Below are positions 33,552-44,469 of a DNA stretch of 64,000 bases, in pieces. The position numbers were made by a program, and so were the translations under genes. Origin of the DNA: Orientallactaga sibirica (lineage: Eukaryota; Chordata; Mammalia; Rodentia; Dipodidae); contig JAEOAD010000005.1 of the NCBI GenBank assembly GCA_036365145.1, forward strand, positions 1,550,001-1,614,000. The letters are read 5' to 3'. Under the pieces are notes generated by a model. It was given only the letters and a program-made list of their open reading frames with translations, had not been told where the DNA came from and did not search any database. Numbering within the stretch: position 1 is the first letter of the stretch; each line of letters begins with the position of its first letter.

Positions 33552-33598
<47 letters not shown>
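33551..33598 (+). repeat. (TG)n microsatellite
   Basis: About 22 TG units right beside the ERVL LTR. Long uninterrupted TG runs are unstable and can adopt Z-DNA. Confidence 0.97.
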
Positions 33599-33599
<1 letters not shown>

Positions 33600-33689
33600 T
33601 TCTTGTCATTGCTGTTTGCTTTCTATTTTGTGTGCATGGTATGGAAAGGTCCTTTTAATTTTGTTTTGGGGTCTGAGTGTTCTTATGGT

Positions 33690-33850
33690 TTATTTGTTTT
33701 GGAGATGTTGAGATGAGGCTTCAGTATACAATCCTGTTGTTGCTGGAAACATGTGCACTAGATTGGCCTCAGATTTGCAGCAATCCACCTACATGCTTCT
33801 GTCTCTCGAGTGCTGGCATGCAGCCATGTGCAACCAATCCCACCTATGGC
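33690..33850 (-). mobile_element. old B1-like SINE, antisense
   Basis: Diverged: GAGATGAGGCTTCAGTATAC, ATTGGCCTCAGATTTGCAGC, and CGAGTGCTGGCATGCAGCCA keep the B1 order. Confidence 0.6.
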
Positions 33851-33914
33851 TGTCTTTACATTATTGAATCTTAACCACTGGGCTTTCCTTTCATGTTTTT
33901 TACAGACTATCTTC

Positions 33915-34030
33915 CTGAGAAGAAGTTTGCTTTGTGGTTGCATGTGTATCTATATGTGTGTGTGGTGTTCATGTATGCATGTTTGTGTGTGGTAACACAC
34001 ACGTGCAAGTGCACAAGTGTGCATGTACCC
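33915..34030 (+). repeat. degenerate TG/CA-rich patch
   Basis: ATGTGTGTGTGGTGTTCATG-type units followed by ACACACACGTGCAAGTGCAC. Probably the eroded tail of the adjoining B4 element. Confidence 0.6.
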
Positions 34031-34064
34031 GTGGCGGTCACTAAGAGTCACCTCAACCTCTGTT

Positions 34065-34290
34065 CATCTTATTTTGAGAGAGAGGTTCTCATTGAAGCTG
34101 AAGCTCACTGATTTGGCTAGACTAAGAGTCACCGGGCTGCAGGGATCCCTTATCATCACTTCTACTGTGCTGGGCTACAGGAACAGGCCACCATGCCCAG
34201 CTTGTACATGGGTATTGGGAATCTGAACTCAGCACCTCATGCTAAGTAACAAGCTCATTACTCACTGAGCCCTCTTCTTAGTCCACATGG
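34065..34290 (-). mobile_element. B4 SINE (ID-B1 hybrid), antisense
   Basis: GAGAGAGGTTCTCATTGAAG, ATTTGGCTAGACTAAGAGTC, CCACCATGCCCAGC and TTACTCACTGAGCC give the usual B4 order in reverse complement. Confidence 0.8.
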
Positions 34291-35592
34291 GTTTAATTCA
34301 TATATTCAGATATAGCAAAATAAATTATTATATCCATATAGCCTTGATTTGAGAGTTGCTAAAACTATTTGCTTCAACCGTTCTATTTTAAAGGGCAATT
34401 TAAAATATTTAAAGCAATTTCAAATAAATTATAGGCCTCACTGTAGCTCCATAATAAATACCCAAACATGAACTTCTACAAGAATGAAGTTTATTTTTTG
34501 AAAAAGCATGATACAGTTATCACACAGAACAAGAGCAGTAATGATTCTTCAGATTTTTCATATTTTCATATTAATATGTCTACAATGTTCCCAGATTATC
34601 CACAGGGAGTTGCGTTTCCATTCAAAGACACACATACCCTGTTTTATGTTGCCATGCTCTCGGCTGCTATGTTGTCGTGGCTGTTAGCTGATATTAATCT
34701 GAAAGGTTTCCTTTTGACAAAGTGATACAAAGCTTTGCTCAAGAGAGATGGCTTTTTTTTTCTTTTGTAGATTTTCCTCTGTGTTCTGCATCTTGTATCA
34801 TCTGTAAAAATGTGTTTTGCAGCTAAGGATCAGTCAGATTCAAGTCAAAATAATTTGGGCAAGTTTACGTAAGTCATGATGCACACTTCTTACCACCGCT
34901 TTGAGAAGTCTACCGTGCTTTGTCTTCCCGCCATTGCTGAGGGTGGAATTGGCCTCTGATTTAGAGCAGTGAGCATAACGTGGAATGCAGTGTTTGCTTC
35001 CTCTTCCAACAGCAAATGACCCCAGGATGAGATTAGTTACCACAAATTCAGCATAAATATTTTACCAGTAGTTTTAGGTTGCAATGAAGAGCCTTACAAA
35101 ACCAATATTTCACACGTTAAAACAGAGAAATGTGATTCTAGCTAGATCTCTTCACTACTAGTCCTCAGTAAAAACAACAACAAAACCCTTGTTCTTCTCA
35201 GCTACACAGCCCGGGATCTTGAAGATATTTTCTGCAGAAATGTCAACATTAGTGTGCAATTCTCCCTCTTACTAGTTTTCTGAGAATGAGGGAGGCTTTG
35301 CTCTCTCTCTTAAATTCATGCATTTATAGTACGTCAAGCTTCTGCAGTATTTCTCCTTTGGACACATAAGCGGTTCTAACATTGTCCTGTGGAGGCTTGT
35401 CAGCCCTTCTTCTCTAATGTTTGGTTGCCTGGGGCTTTTCTCACACCAAGATAGCCCAGGCTTTTCCCATGGATTCCTTGTCCACACTGAGTCTGCTGAG
35501 TCTCCAAGAAGCCCACGTGCCTGGGGTATGTTGCTATGCAAAAAGAGTCAAATTGTATGTCATCAACGTAAGAATAAAGTCCTGGTGATTTT
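34291..35592. other. unique sequence, nothing recognised
   Basis: 34730-35060 and 35140-35570 are of mixed complexity and could hold unrecognised old LTR or DNA-transposon pieces. The frame at 34468-34725 (+) has no motif. Confidence 0.45.
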
Positions 35593-35885
35593 TCTGGTTT
35601 GAATATGAAATGTCTCCTAGAAATTCATCCCTCAAGGCTTGCTCCTCAGCTAGGGTGATGTTCTGGAAATGTCTGTTGGAGGACCTTTCTGAAGGAGGAG
35701 GTCAACAGGGCCATGTTCTTGCTCCAGACAGCACTGTCTTTCTTGTGCCTCCTGTCCACTGAGGTGAAATATTTTGTTTTTATGCACCCCACCATCGTGT
35801 GCGGCACCTCTAAGTACTATATGGGTTATTTCTTCTACCTAAAATCTTCTCTTTAACCTTGTAAAATCTGACTCGGCTAGCAAGA
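35593..35885 (+). mobile_element. MaLR-like LTR fragment
   Basis: Begins TGGTTTGAATATGAAATGTC, the typical MaLR start, and has an LTR-like middle with GGAGGACCTTTCTG. The 3' end with the polyadenylation signal is not clear. Confidence 0.55.
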
Positions 35886-35928
35886 ATTTCTACTTTGTTT
35901 CACTGGAAAAGAAATATTTCCCAGGTGT

Positions 35929-35962
35929 TTTTTTTTTTTTTTTTTTTTTTGTTTTTTTTTTT
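35929..35962 (+). repeat. T-rich run
   Basis: About 33 bases, all T except one G. Confidence 0.9.
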
Positions 35963-36594
35963 CCTGGCACAGAGTATGATGTGATAGTTTGTTTCTGATC
36001 TTAAAACATGTCATTCTATTTTCTTTTAGATTTCATAATGTAAGATGAGCAGTTTGTGTTAATTCATATCTATGTTCTGTTTCAAATGGGTTGCTCCTCT
36101 ATGAATATTATAGAAAATTTTCTTTTTATTCAAAATTAAAATGTATTAATATATACCTTGATAGATATCTGTGTTATCCCATTTAAGTTCACTGAGAATA
36201 TTTGATCTTTGGGAATATAGTTTTATTTAAATATGAGGACCATTCAACCATTATTTCTCCCTGTATCAATCTCTTCCCTTCTTTATTTCTCTTTCAGTTT
36301 TCCTGTTGCACATCCATCAGACAGCTAGTTGTGGGAAAAGTCACTGGGAGTCTCTCAGTTTCTTAAAAGTCCAGTTTTCCTGTGTTTTGATTGATTTCAT
36401 TCTTGTGTGTGTTTCAGAGTTCCCTGATCTTTTCTTCTACAATTCTTGCTGTTAATGTCATTTAGTAAAATCTTAATTCAGAATGTCACATTTCCTTTCC
36501 AGAATTGCCATCATTTCTTTTCTATTTCTTTTTTCACATTATGTTTTATTCTTGCTATTTAAGCATAATAAGTGCTATAATTTAAATAACTTTT
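35963..36594 (+). mobile_element. old interspersed repeat, part 1 (family uncertain)
   Basis: The latter part, around CCAGAATTGCCATCATTTCT and TTCTATTTCTTTTTTCACAT, matches an old placental repeat that I recognise by pattern but cannot name with certainty. Its next segment lies beyond the LTR at 36.6 kb. Confidence 0.42.
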
Positions 36595-36945
36595 AATATG
36601 TTGCCCAAGGGCTCAAGTGTTACAGTTTAATTCCCATTGTGAGATAATACAATGAGACTTAATCTGTGAATGGCATTTAGAGATGGGCCTTTAGGAGATG
36701 ACTAAGTTAGCAGTGTAGAGGCCCTGTGATGGAGAACTGGTGGCTTTATGAAAGAGGGGAGAATTCAGACACCATATATTCACTGTCTACTGCCGTGTGA
36801 TGCCCACAACTACACTGGGACTCTGCCTCTAAAAATGCCATCACTGGATGAAGACATTCTGGGGTCTCCAGACCATAAGCCAAAATCAACCTCTTTGCTT
36901 TGTAACCATAGCTTGCTTGAACTATTCATTATGATAATATATGAT
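36595..36945 (+). mobile_element. MaLR LTR (MST-like)
   Basis: Follows the MaLR LTR outline: CAGTTTAATTCCCATTGTGA, GATGGGCCTTTAGGAGATGA, GGCTTTATGAAAGAGG, and the degraded polyadenylation area AAGCCAAAATCAACCTC. It interrupts the older repeat on either side. Confidence 0.72.
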
Positions 36946-37250
36946 GGTATTGTACAATTAGTATTTGTAAAAATGTCTGCTTTAAAGATCATGTCTGTAA
37001 TCCCAATACCATCTATCATTACTACTTCTGTCTCTATGAATTGTTCTTATCTCCTATGGGTCAGATTTTCTTAGATCTTTATTTCCATCCAGTTTTTATT
37101 AAATTATTCAAAGTCCAGGTTTTATTATCTTACTGTGTTTGTCAAAAGTTAATTATAAATCAGCTTAACACTTTGAAAGTTGTTTTCATGATTTTTCACA
37201 CCAAAAGAGTTTTATTCATATTTCAGTTTAACTACATGGCCACCGTATGA
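36946..37250 (+). mobile_element. old interspersed repeat, part 2 (family uncertain)
   Basis: AAAATGTCTGCTTTAAAGAT, ATGGGTCAGATTTTCTTAGA and a following AAATTATTCAAAGTCCAGG continue the pattern of part 1 in the same order. Confidence 0.45.
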
Positions 37251-37555
37251 TCGTTCTGCAGTGGTCACTAAATGCCCCTGTGTATTCAATGAGCATTCTC
37301 ACCCTGTTCTCCTTGGGAAACCACCGCTAATTACTTGGCTTAGAGTTGGGAGTTTTTCTTTATCTGGCAGCAATTCTTTGTCCTGCACTCAATGCAGATT
37401 TGCCATAGGAATGAGTATGGAACTTATGAATGTTATTCAACTACTGAAGGAACTTTCACATACATTTCTGAACTCTCCCTTTCTATATCTCTCCTCTTTC
37501 AGTTCCAAGTTCACCAAACTCAAATCTGATGTATCTTGTTTGGGTTCTCTATTTT
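37251..37555. other. unique sequence, nothing recognised
   Basis: A plus-strand frame (37261-37761) is open for 166 codons and runs into the antisense DIP, where its last third is SINE translation. The first 100 codons have no motif I recognise. I do not call it a gene. Confidence 0.45.
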
Positions 37556-37796
37556 CTTTTAAAAAATATTTTTGTTATTTATTTGCAAGTAGAAATAGAG
37601 AGAAAAGAGTCAGAGAGAGACAAAGAGAGAGAGAGAGAAAGAATGGGCATGCCAGGGCATCCAGCCACTTCAAACAAACTCCAGATGTATGCGCCCCTTT
37701 GTGCATCTGGCTTACATGGGTCCTGGAGAATAGAACTGGGGTCCTTTGGCTTTGCAGGTAAACACCTTATCTGCTAAGCCATCACTCCAGCTCCCA
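37556..37796 (-). mobile_element. DIP SINE, antisense
   Basis: Complete, with AAAATATTTTTGTTATTTAT tail, GA tract and GCTAAGCCATCACTCCAGC head. Confidence 0.92.
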
Positions 37797-37934
37797 TGAC
37801 TACATTTTTTAAAATACCTGTTAATATTATGGTCAGGATGACAGAGTTTTATATGAATGGCCATTTTGTAATTGAATTTCTTCTTTTCCTATAGTACATG
37901 GAAATTCCCATAATATAATGCACTATATATATAT

Positions 37935-38062
37935 TTTTTACGTAGGGTGTCACTCTAGTCCAGGCTAACTTGGAATTCACTATGTGGCCTTGAACTTGCA
38001 GTGATCCTCCGACCTCTGCCTCCCCAGAGCTGGGATTAAAGGCCTGCACCACCACGCCCAGC
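37935..38062 (-). mobile_element. B1 SINE, antisense
   Basis: Reverse-complement B1 from TACGTAGGGTGTCACTCTAG to CACCACCACGCCCAGC, with a short central deletion. Confidence 0.9.
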
Positions 38063-38289
38063 TTACTGAACCATTTTTGTTGTTGTTGCTGTGTTTCTCC
38101 ATTGTATTATGAAAGGCCCAACAGTCTTAGATATTTCTTTCCATTTTAATCCATCCACTACTATACCTCTGGATTATGCTTTCTCAGAATCTGAGTCAAA
38201 GTATTTCATTCAGCTAAGATCTTTTGGGAGTATTTTGCTGAAGTTACCCAAGGTGTTATATATTAAAGGTCTACATCATACCAAAGTTA

Positions 38290-38550
38290 AATGTGGACTC
38301 CCAGTCTCCCAAGAGATGTGCTTTAGAGGGTAGAACCGTTGAGATATAATGAGATCAGCTATTTCAGAATGGAATTTGCTTTCCAAAATCAAGAGATCCC
38401 AGAGAGCACCCTGACCACATTGAGATGCAGTGAGGAAACAACCACCTGAACCAGAATGCAGACCTCAACAGGCACTAAATGCATGATGACGTCATCTTGG
38501 ACTTTTTAGCCTCTGAACTATGAAAAATAAATCAATGTGGCTCGTATACC
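38290..38550 (+). mobile_element. possible MLT1-type LTR fragment
   Basis: The 3' half reads like MLT1 (ATGCAGTGAGGAAACAACC, TCATCTTGGACTTTTTAGC, CTGAACTATGAAAAATAAAT). The 5' half is weaker. Confidence 0.5.
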
Positions 38551-38780
38551 ATGCATTCTCTACTACTCTCTTTTAGCAGCCTAAGGGCTAAGATGTTAAG
38601 CCTTGTGATCTCAATGCTCCTGTGCATATGTAGTAAGGCCAGTTCCACCTCTGGCCTGCTTTTGCTAACTGTAGATTGTTCCAGTATGGTTTGAGGTTCG
38701 TAGTGTCCTGTGTTTTCTAGCTTCTCTCAAGGTATGTTATGCCTATTTTTTTCATTTATCTTTCATTTTGTCTTTCTTTT
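38551..38780. other. unique sequence, nothing recognised
   Basis: No feature beyond T-rich DNA near the DIP tail. Confidence 0.45.
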
Positions 38781-38999
38781 TTAATTAATTAATTAATTGA
38801 AAGCTGAGAGAGACAGAAAGGAGAGAGAAAGAGAATGAAAGAATGGGTGCCTCAGGGTGGGTCTCTAGCTGCTGCAAATGAACTTCAGATGCATGCACTG
38901 CTTTCTGCATCTGGCTTTATGTGGGTACTAGGCAATCAAACCCAGGTCATTAGGTTTTGTAGATAAGAGCCTTAACTGTTGAGCCGTCTCTTCAGCCCT
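38781..38999 (-). mobile_element. DIP SINE, antisense
   Basis: (AATT)n tail, a GA tract with AAAG units and a diverged head (GAGCCGTCTCTTCAGCCC). Confidence 0.88.
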
Positions 39000-39078
39000 G
39001 GCTTTCTTTCTTTATAGTGTTAATTGTGGAAAAGATGTCAAAGTCATTTGATCTAAAGAAATGTCTAGACTCTACCGC

Positions 39079-39180
39079 AAGTCAGAAGGCAAGCTCACAA
39101 AATATAGTCTGATAGTTGAGACTTCATTTAAGTCAGAAGGCAAGCTCACAAAATATAGTCCGTAGTTGAGACTTCATTTC
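39079..39180 (+). repeat. 51-bp tandem duplication
   Basis: AAGTCAGAAGGCAAGCTCAC starts at 39079 and again at 39130. The two units run to GTTGAGACTTCATTT and differ only by a one-base gap and a substitution. No target duplication or tail is present, so slippage is more likely than insertion. Confidence 0.95.
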
Positions 39181-39693
39181 GATCAGGATGGTCAGACACT
39201 GGAAGACTGAAGTAGTCCCTAGACCTGTGTTGAAGTTTGCCTGCATGGGTGCCATCGAGGAAAGAAAGCTCATTAGGGAAAACTACACATTTTCTGTCAG
39301 AATGCAAGAATGAACAATATTGTATAGATCCATTACATAGTTGTATATTTCTCTTTATAATTCATATATAAGGAGTGCTTAAGGATCTGAAAACCAAATA
39401 TGTACAAGGTAAGAATAAGCAATGATACTGGCTACTTGATCTATAAGTTTGCCCTTTCTTTAAGGTAGAGATAACTCAATAGAATATATCTCAACATTGT
39501 ATATCAATATATCCTTCAAGTTAATAACCAGTAATTTATATCTTTCAACATACTAAAGAATTAATGGTATCTTTTCTGCTTCCAACCCTATTTGGGGCTT
39601 CAATTCCAGTACTATATGGCTGCATAGACAATAGTCTACAGTGTGCATTCTATTAATTTATATCTCACAGTAAACTAAAGAAAAACAGAAGGA
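39181..39693. other. unique sequence, nothing recognised
   Basis: AT-rich, with no repeat or exon seen. Confidence 0.5.
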
Positions 39694-39845
39694 GGGCTGG
39701 AGAGATGGCTTAGCAGTTGAGGCGCTTGCCTGCAAAACCAAAGGATCCTGGTTTGATTCTCCAGGACCCATGTAAGCCAGATGCACAAGGGGCACATGCA
39801 TCTGGAGTTTGTTTGCAGCAGCTGGAGTCCCTGGTGCATGCCCAT

Positions 39846-39876
<31 letters not shown>

Positions 39877-39905
39877 AACAAACAAACAAATAAATAAATA
39901 AAACA
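39694..39905 (+). mobile_element. DIP SINE
   Basis: Sense copy close to consensus (GGGCTGGAGAGATGGCTTAG), B-box-like GGTTTGATTCTCC, 12 or more CT units and an AAACAAATAAAT tail. Confidence 0.94.
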
Positions 39906-39933
39906 TATATTTTTTAAAAATTTCAATATCTTG

Positions 39934-40030
39934 ACTTGGGCTATAGCAATAATGGTAGAAGGCTTGCCGAGGTTGTGTGAGGCCTTCAGTTTGATCATCA
40001 GCACTAAAACTAAACAAATAAAAAAAGCAA
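39934..40030 (+). mobile_element. ID-like SINE
   Basis: ACTTGGGCTATAGCAATAAT, AGGCTTGCCGAGG, TTGATCATCAGCAC and an AAACTAAACAAAT tail reproduce the ID order (tRNA-Ala/BC1-derived). Diverged copy. Confidence 0.62.
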
Positions 40031-40038
40031 ATAAACTA

Positions 40039-40345
40039 TGGAGCTGGGGAGATGACTGGATTGGTATCTACATGCTGGACATGGTGATTCACACTTGTGA
40101 TCCCAGCACTGGTGGGGGAGGGTCATGAAGACAAGCAGAACCCCAGGGCAAGCTAGCTAGATGACCTGAACTGGTGAGTTCTGGGTTTCACAAAAGATCT
40201 CAATAAATGAGGTGGAGATCAATTGAGAAAGATACTATACATCAATCTCTGGCCTTTACATGATGAACACACACATTTGCACACATGCATGCCCACCTAC
40301 GTAAAAACATGCATATAGATATGCATTGACATCACACATACATAC
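40039..40345 (+). mobile_element. B4 SINE (ID-B1 hybrid)
   Basis: ID-like head (GAGCTGGGGAGATGACTGG), B1-like middle (GTGATTCACACTTGTGATCC, GATCTCAATAAATGAGGTGG), and a CA-rich tail with CACACATTTGCACACATGC. Confidence 0.72.
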
Positions 40346-40520
40346 ACAAAAAAATCCATCTACATAAAGAAAATTGACTAACCCTTTATACATGTGATAA
40401 TCTGAGGCAAAGTAAAATAAGAAAAGATGTCACAACAAGTGAAATAAAAATATAAAAATTTCCATATCTATTAAACTTTAGTTTAATTAATCCAAGGCTG
40501 AATAAAATACATTAAATTTA

Positions 40521-40688
40521 GCCGGGCGTGGTGGCACATGCCTTTAATCCCAGCATTTAGGAGGCAAAGGTAGGAGGATCTCAATGAGTTTGAGGCCACC
40601 TTGAGATTACATAGTGAATTCTAGGTCAGCCTGGGCTAGAGTGAGACCCTACCTTGAAAAACTGAAAAATGAAAAGACCAAAAAAAAG
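40521..40688 (+). mobile_element. B1 SINE with target duplication
   Basis: Near-consensus (AGCCGGGCGTGGTGGCACAT). TACATTAAATTTA flanks it at 40508-40520 and 40689-40701, a perfect 13-bp duplication. Confidence 0.97.
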
Positions 40689-40766
40689 TACATTAAATTT
40701 AAGCATAAAAAGTATATGGAAATTAAGATAAAACTATAGAAATTTCTGTTGAGACATTACTAATTT

Positions 40767-40999
40767 TTTTAAATAATTATTTTTTATTTGTTTACTTATT
40801 AGAAACAGAGAGAGGGAGAGAGAGAGAGAGGAAGACAGAGAGAGAGAGAGGCATGCCAGGGCTTCTAGCCACTGCAAACGAACTCCAGATGCATGCACCA
40901 CCATATGCATCTGGCTTACGTGGGACCTGGAGAATTGAACCTGGGTCCTTAGGCTTCCCAGGCAAACACCTTAACTTGCTAAGCCATCTCTCCAGCCCT
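40767..40999 (-). mobile_element. DIP SINE, antisense
   Basis: Complete antisense copy with a GA tract broken by GGAAGACAG. Flanks GACATTACTAATTTT and GACACTATTAATTT form a diverged target duplication. Confidence 0.92.
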
Positions 41000-41765
41000 G
41001 ACACTATTAATTTCTAATGTTTGTATGTTATTTCTGTAAAGTAACTATGTCTAATATGCCACCACAAAGTCAAATACAACTCGTGACCAATATGCTTTAT
41101 AAAAATTAAATAAACAGTTTTGGCAAATATAACAAAAATAAATACATGCAAATAAGGCAGTTTTATCTTTTCTGATCTGATAATCATACACATCTATGTA
41201 TGACATAATAAGATCACTTAGTTAATAACAATATAATGTAAATTTAATGGAGATCATTTGTCAGCCATTTGAATTTTTAATTGCTTTCTTTGCAGCTCCA
41301 TTAGTACAAAGGCATCTCTTCAGTCAATTCAGTTTTAAGCAAAAAACATGCATATAGCTTTTCCTGGTTTCAAAAACAATCCGCCATTAACAAAGAAATC
41401 TCATCAATCCAGACATTTATGTTTAGAGCCAACATTGGCATCTACAACAGGCATCTAGTAGCTTACTTTTCCAAAAATTCTTTGTCAATAATTTAATAAC
41501 ATCAACATTGTCCTACCCTGGAAACCACCCCTTCATAGCTCCATCTGTTCTAGATCACTGACATCTTCAAAGTACTTCACTATAGGTATGTTTAAAAGGG
41601 TCATGATATTCGGATTATAAAAATTTCATTCCTACCCTTGCTCAGCCTCTTAGCCCATGAGCTATAAAAACAATGTATGTACAAACTAGTTCATACCCAC
41701 TTCCTCTGACTATATGGGAGAAGAGCTTTCTACAAAGAATAAAGTAGATTCAAGACTTGGGGGAA
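41000..41765. other. unique sequence, nothing recognised
   Basis: AT-rich. 41280-41560 is of higher complexity, but no element or exon can be named. Confidence 0.5.
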
Positions 41766-42020
41766 GGGCTGGAGAGATGGCTTAGCGGCTAAGGTGCCTG
41801 CCCCCTGAGCCTAAGAACCAGGTTCCAATCTCCCAGATGCAAAGCGATGCAAGGGTGCAATGCCGCACTTGACCACAAGGGGGTGCCTGCATCTGGATTT
41901 CGTTCACAGCAGCTGAGAGACTGCTGGTGCGCCCATCTCTATCTCTCTATCTGTCTTCCTCTCCCTCTCTCTCTCTGTCTCTCTCTGTGTCTCTCTAAAA
42001 AAAAAAAAAAAAAAAAAAAG
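41766..42020 (+). mobile_element. DIP SINE, divergent longer subfamily
   Basis: Head GGGCTGGAGAGATGGCTTAG, then an unusual middle with extra sequence (AAAGCGATGCAAGGGTGCAA, GACCACAAGGGGGTGCCTGC), then a long CT tract and A run. It shares an enlarged middle with the copy at 23.7-23.9 kb. Confidence 0.9.
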
Positions 42021-42109
42021 ACTTTGGAGAAGAAGATAATGGTGAAATTACCCAGTTCATTAATTTAACTCTATTAATGTCAGTCATTACAGTCCTGGTT
42101 TTGCCTAAC

Positions 42110-42450
42110 TAGTTTGTCTTAGTTCATATCTTGATAGGATAACAAGGTGATTTCTTTAAAGAAGAAGCTTATTTAGCTTATTTTTTGGAGTCTGGAAAGT
42201 CAAGTCATAGCACCAGTATCTGCTTGGCATCCAGTGAGGCATCCTCCTGCTGGGTGATGGTGTGGCGAGGCATCATGAGGAAAGACAGAGTAAGTTTTTC
42301 TGCTTCTGCCACTTCCTCTACAAAACCAATAATGAAATTACAGAGGGCCTCACCCACATGGCCTCATTAATCTTAGTGACCTCTCAAAAATTTCACTTCC
42401 AAATATCACTCGGCTATGATTCTAACTCATAGATTATATGGACACACCCA
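42110..42450 (-). mobile_element. MaLR/MLT1-type LTR, antisense
   Basis: AAGCTTATTTAGCTTATTTT and CAGTATCTGCTTGGCATCCA lead to GAGGCATCATGAGGAAAGAC, GGCCTCATTAATCTTAGTGA and CACTTCCAAATATCACT. This is the reverse order of an MLT1-like LTR. Old, with no target duplication seen. Confidence 0.65.
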
Positions 42451-42807
42451 AACCAGGAGTAGTGTGAGTGAGTTTTGAAACACAGGGTCGAAAAACAAGC
42501 TCACTAATCTGAAGATTTCAGTAAAGTATCACAGGTCAAGAAGTTACAGTAAGTAGCAATATCATTGACCAACAGACACAAATAACCAAAATTGGTTAGA
42601 AAGTATCCTGCAACTGGGGCTATACAATAAATGTTTATGGGAAATGAAAAATAATGGAAATTTTTATGCCATGTGCCAGATATTTTAATTCCTCTGATAG
42701 TCCCTGACTATCATTACATCATTACATCATTAGATCTTAGTAAATCAAACTCACTGGTTGACTGAGTGATCTGTGCAAAAGATTGTGTGTGATAAAAATA
42801 TCATTAT
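42451..42807. other. unique sequence, nothing recognised
   Basis: CATTACATCATTACATCATT near 42714 is a small tandem repeat. No gene. Confidence 0.5.
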
Positions 42808-43024
42808 GGAGCTGAAGAGATGGCTTAGTAGTTAAGCACTTGCCTGCAAAGCCTAAGGACCTAGGTTCAATTCCACAGTACCCACGTAAATCACACACAG
42901 GGTAGTACATGCATCTGGATTTCATTTGCAGTTGCTAGAGGCCCTGGGGTGCCCATTCTCTCTTTCTCTGTCTCTTCTCTCCCTCTCTCCTCCCCTCTCA
43001 AATAAATAAATAAAATATTAAAAA
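42808..43024 (+). mobile_element. DIP SINE
   Basis: Sense copy, GGAGCTGAAGAGATGGCTTA head, CT tract with CCCTCTCTCC and AAATAAATAAATAAA tail. Confidence 0.92.
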
Positions 43025-43351
43025 AGAATCTTTCATCTTTTCTAGCTCATTCCCTTCAAATGAGTAAACAATTTCAGGTCCCCGAGGGTATGATAATTGT
43101 TAAAGAATAACTGTGTGGCCATAGAATGTATTTTTAAGTTGCTGCTGTAGTTCTCAATCTAGAAAATTTAGAAGATAAAAATGTCTTCTCTGAATAGTGA
43201 TAATCTTGCATGGGTTAGACATAAGACAAACTTGCTAAGGTCTATGTGTGGAGAAACAAAATCAGAAAAAGAAGGATTGGCCTTGAAGATAAAGACAGGA
43301 GCGATAAACTCACTGGATATTATAAAAGATAAACCCAAGGGAACATGAAAA
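43025..43351. other. unique sequence, nothing recognised
   Basis: The frame at 43168-43404 (-) is open but has no motif, and it ends inside the LTR. Confidence 0.5.
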
Positions 43352-43356
43352 CCATT

Positions 43357-43743
43357 TGCAGTAGACAGCCTCAGGTCACTGTGATGAACTTCCAAATCAG
43401 GCACCGTTATGGAGAAAGGGATTTCTTTGAAGCTTACAGATCCAGAGGAAGTTCCACAATGGCAGAAGAAGCTGGCCTGCCTTCAAAGGTCCCAAACAGA
43501 GAGAGAGAAGCTGCAAAACCACACCAGCACCACCAAAAGGCAAGCAAGCACACTTAGGAACTCCAGACAAACTCGGGCACTTGACATATCTTTAGACTAG
43601 AATTCCAAGTCTACTTCCACACCTGAAAGCTGGAACCTATGATCACCCAGTGACATCTCCTCTAGCCAGATGGCTGCAGATCTAAATTACAAACTTCAAT
43701 AAAATCCTGAATACATTGGGAGCCATTCATTCAAACTACCACA
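43357..43743 (-). mobile_element. MaLR LTR, complete, with target duplication
   Basis: Solo LTR on the minus strand, 387 bp, bounded by TG...CA, with CCATT at both sides (43352-43356 and 43744-43748). It contains AATAAAATCC near the right end on the plus strand. It shares long stretches with the LTR at 63.4 kb (GGCAGAAGAAGCTGGCCTGC in both), so the two are one subfamily. Confidence 0.94.
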
Positions 43744-44144
43744 CCATTCTAGATAATGACTATGGCAAGTATAATTGAAATAAATTAAACAATTGTTTCC
43801 AAACTGAAATGATCATAATAAAGATCAAATGAATGAAATAAATTAGGGTCTTCTATCTAGTAAGTAGTAAGGCAATATCAGTGCATGTTTACTATCCATA
43901 TATAATATAATATATAGTGTCCATATGCATATATCAACCCATTATAAATCATCACAAACAGCCAGAGCTCTTCTTCTGGTGCTGTAAATAAAAACTCAAC
44001 AAATAAAAGTAGCAAATTGTTAGAAAGTGAACTGTTACAGACATATAATGCTGAGATTTTTTTTCCTTAAAAGTATTTCCTATTCTTGTTATTGAATAGT
44101 ATGCAGCTTATTTTTATAAAAGTGAATTCAATTATTTTCTTTTG
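43744..44144. other. AT-rich DNA, nothing recognised
   Basis: A palindromic TA-rich patch lies at about 43896-43920. Confidence 0.5.
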
Positions 44145-44295
44145 AATTTTAAGACAAGTCTCACTATGTAGTCTAGGCTGCTTTGAGTTCACATAAGCAC
44201 TTTTTTGAGAGGAAGAAGGACGCTAAGTACGGAACCCAGACTTGTGATTGCTGGACTAGGGCTTTCTACCAGTGAGCCACATCCTCAGCATCTGT
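44145..44295 (-). mobile_element. B4-like SINE fragment, antisense
   Basis: AAGACAAGTCTCACTATGTA and GTCTAGGCTGCTTTGAGTTC (B1-like), then TACCAGTGAGCCACATCCTC (ID-like head). The middle is rearranged. Confidence 0.58.
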
Positions 44296-44469
44296 ATGAT
44301 TCATTAACATGGATTAACAGAGACATGGGAAGGTCATAGTAACATATGACAACATCTGACAGCTTATTTACATTTTCCAAACACAAACGGAGAGTATATT
44401 TCTTGTTCCACCAGGCATTATGTTTGATGCATGTCCTCATACAATACCTAACCAGTGGAACCCTGGATT
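44296..44469. other. unique sequence, nothing recognised
   Basis: Short spacer with no feature. Confidence 0.4.

Noticed and set aside
33520..33711. Frame of alternating Cys-Val residues on the plus strand, and Thr-His on the other
   Set aside because: Translation of the (TG)n microsatellite.
37261..37761. Longest open frame of the window, 166 codons on the plus strand
   Set aside because: Its last third is antisense DIP SINE sequence, the rest has no motif, and no promoter or splice context is visible.
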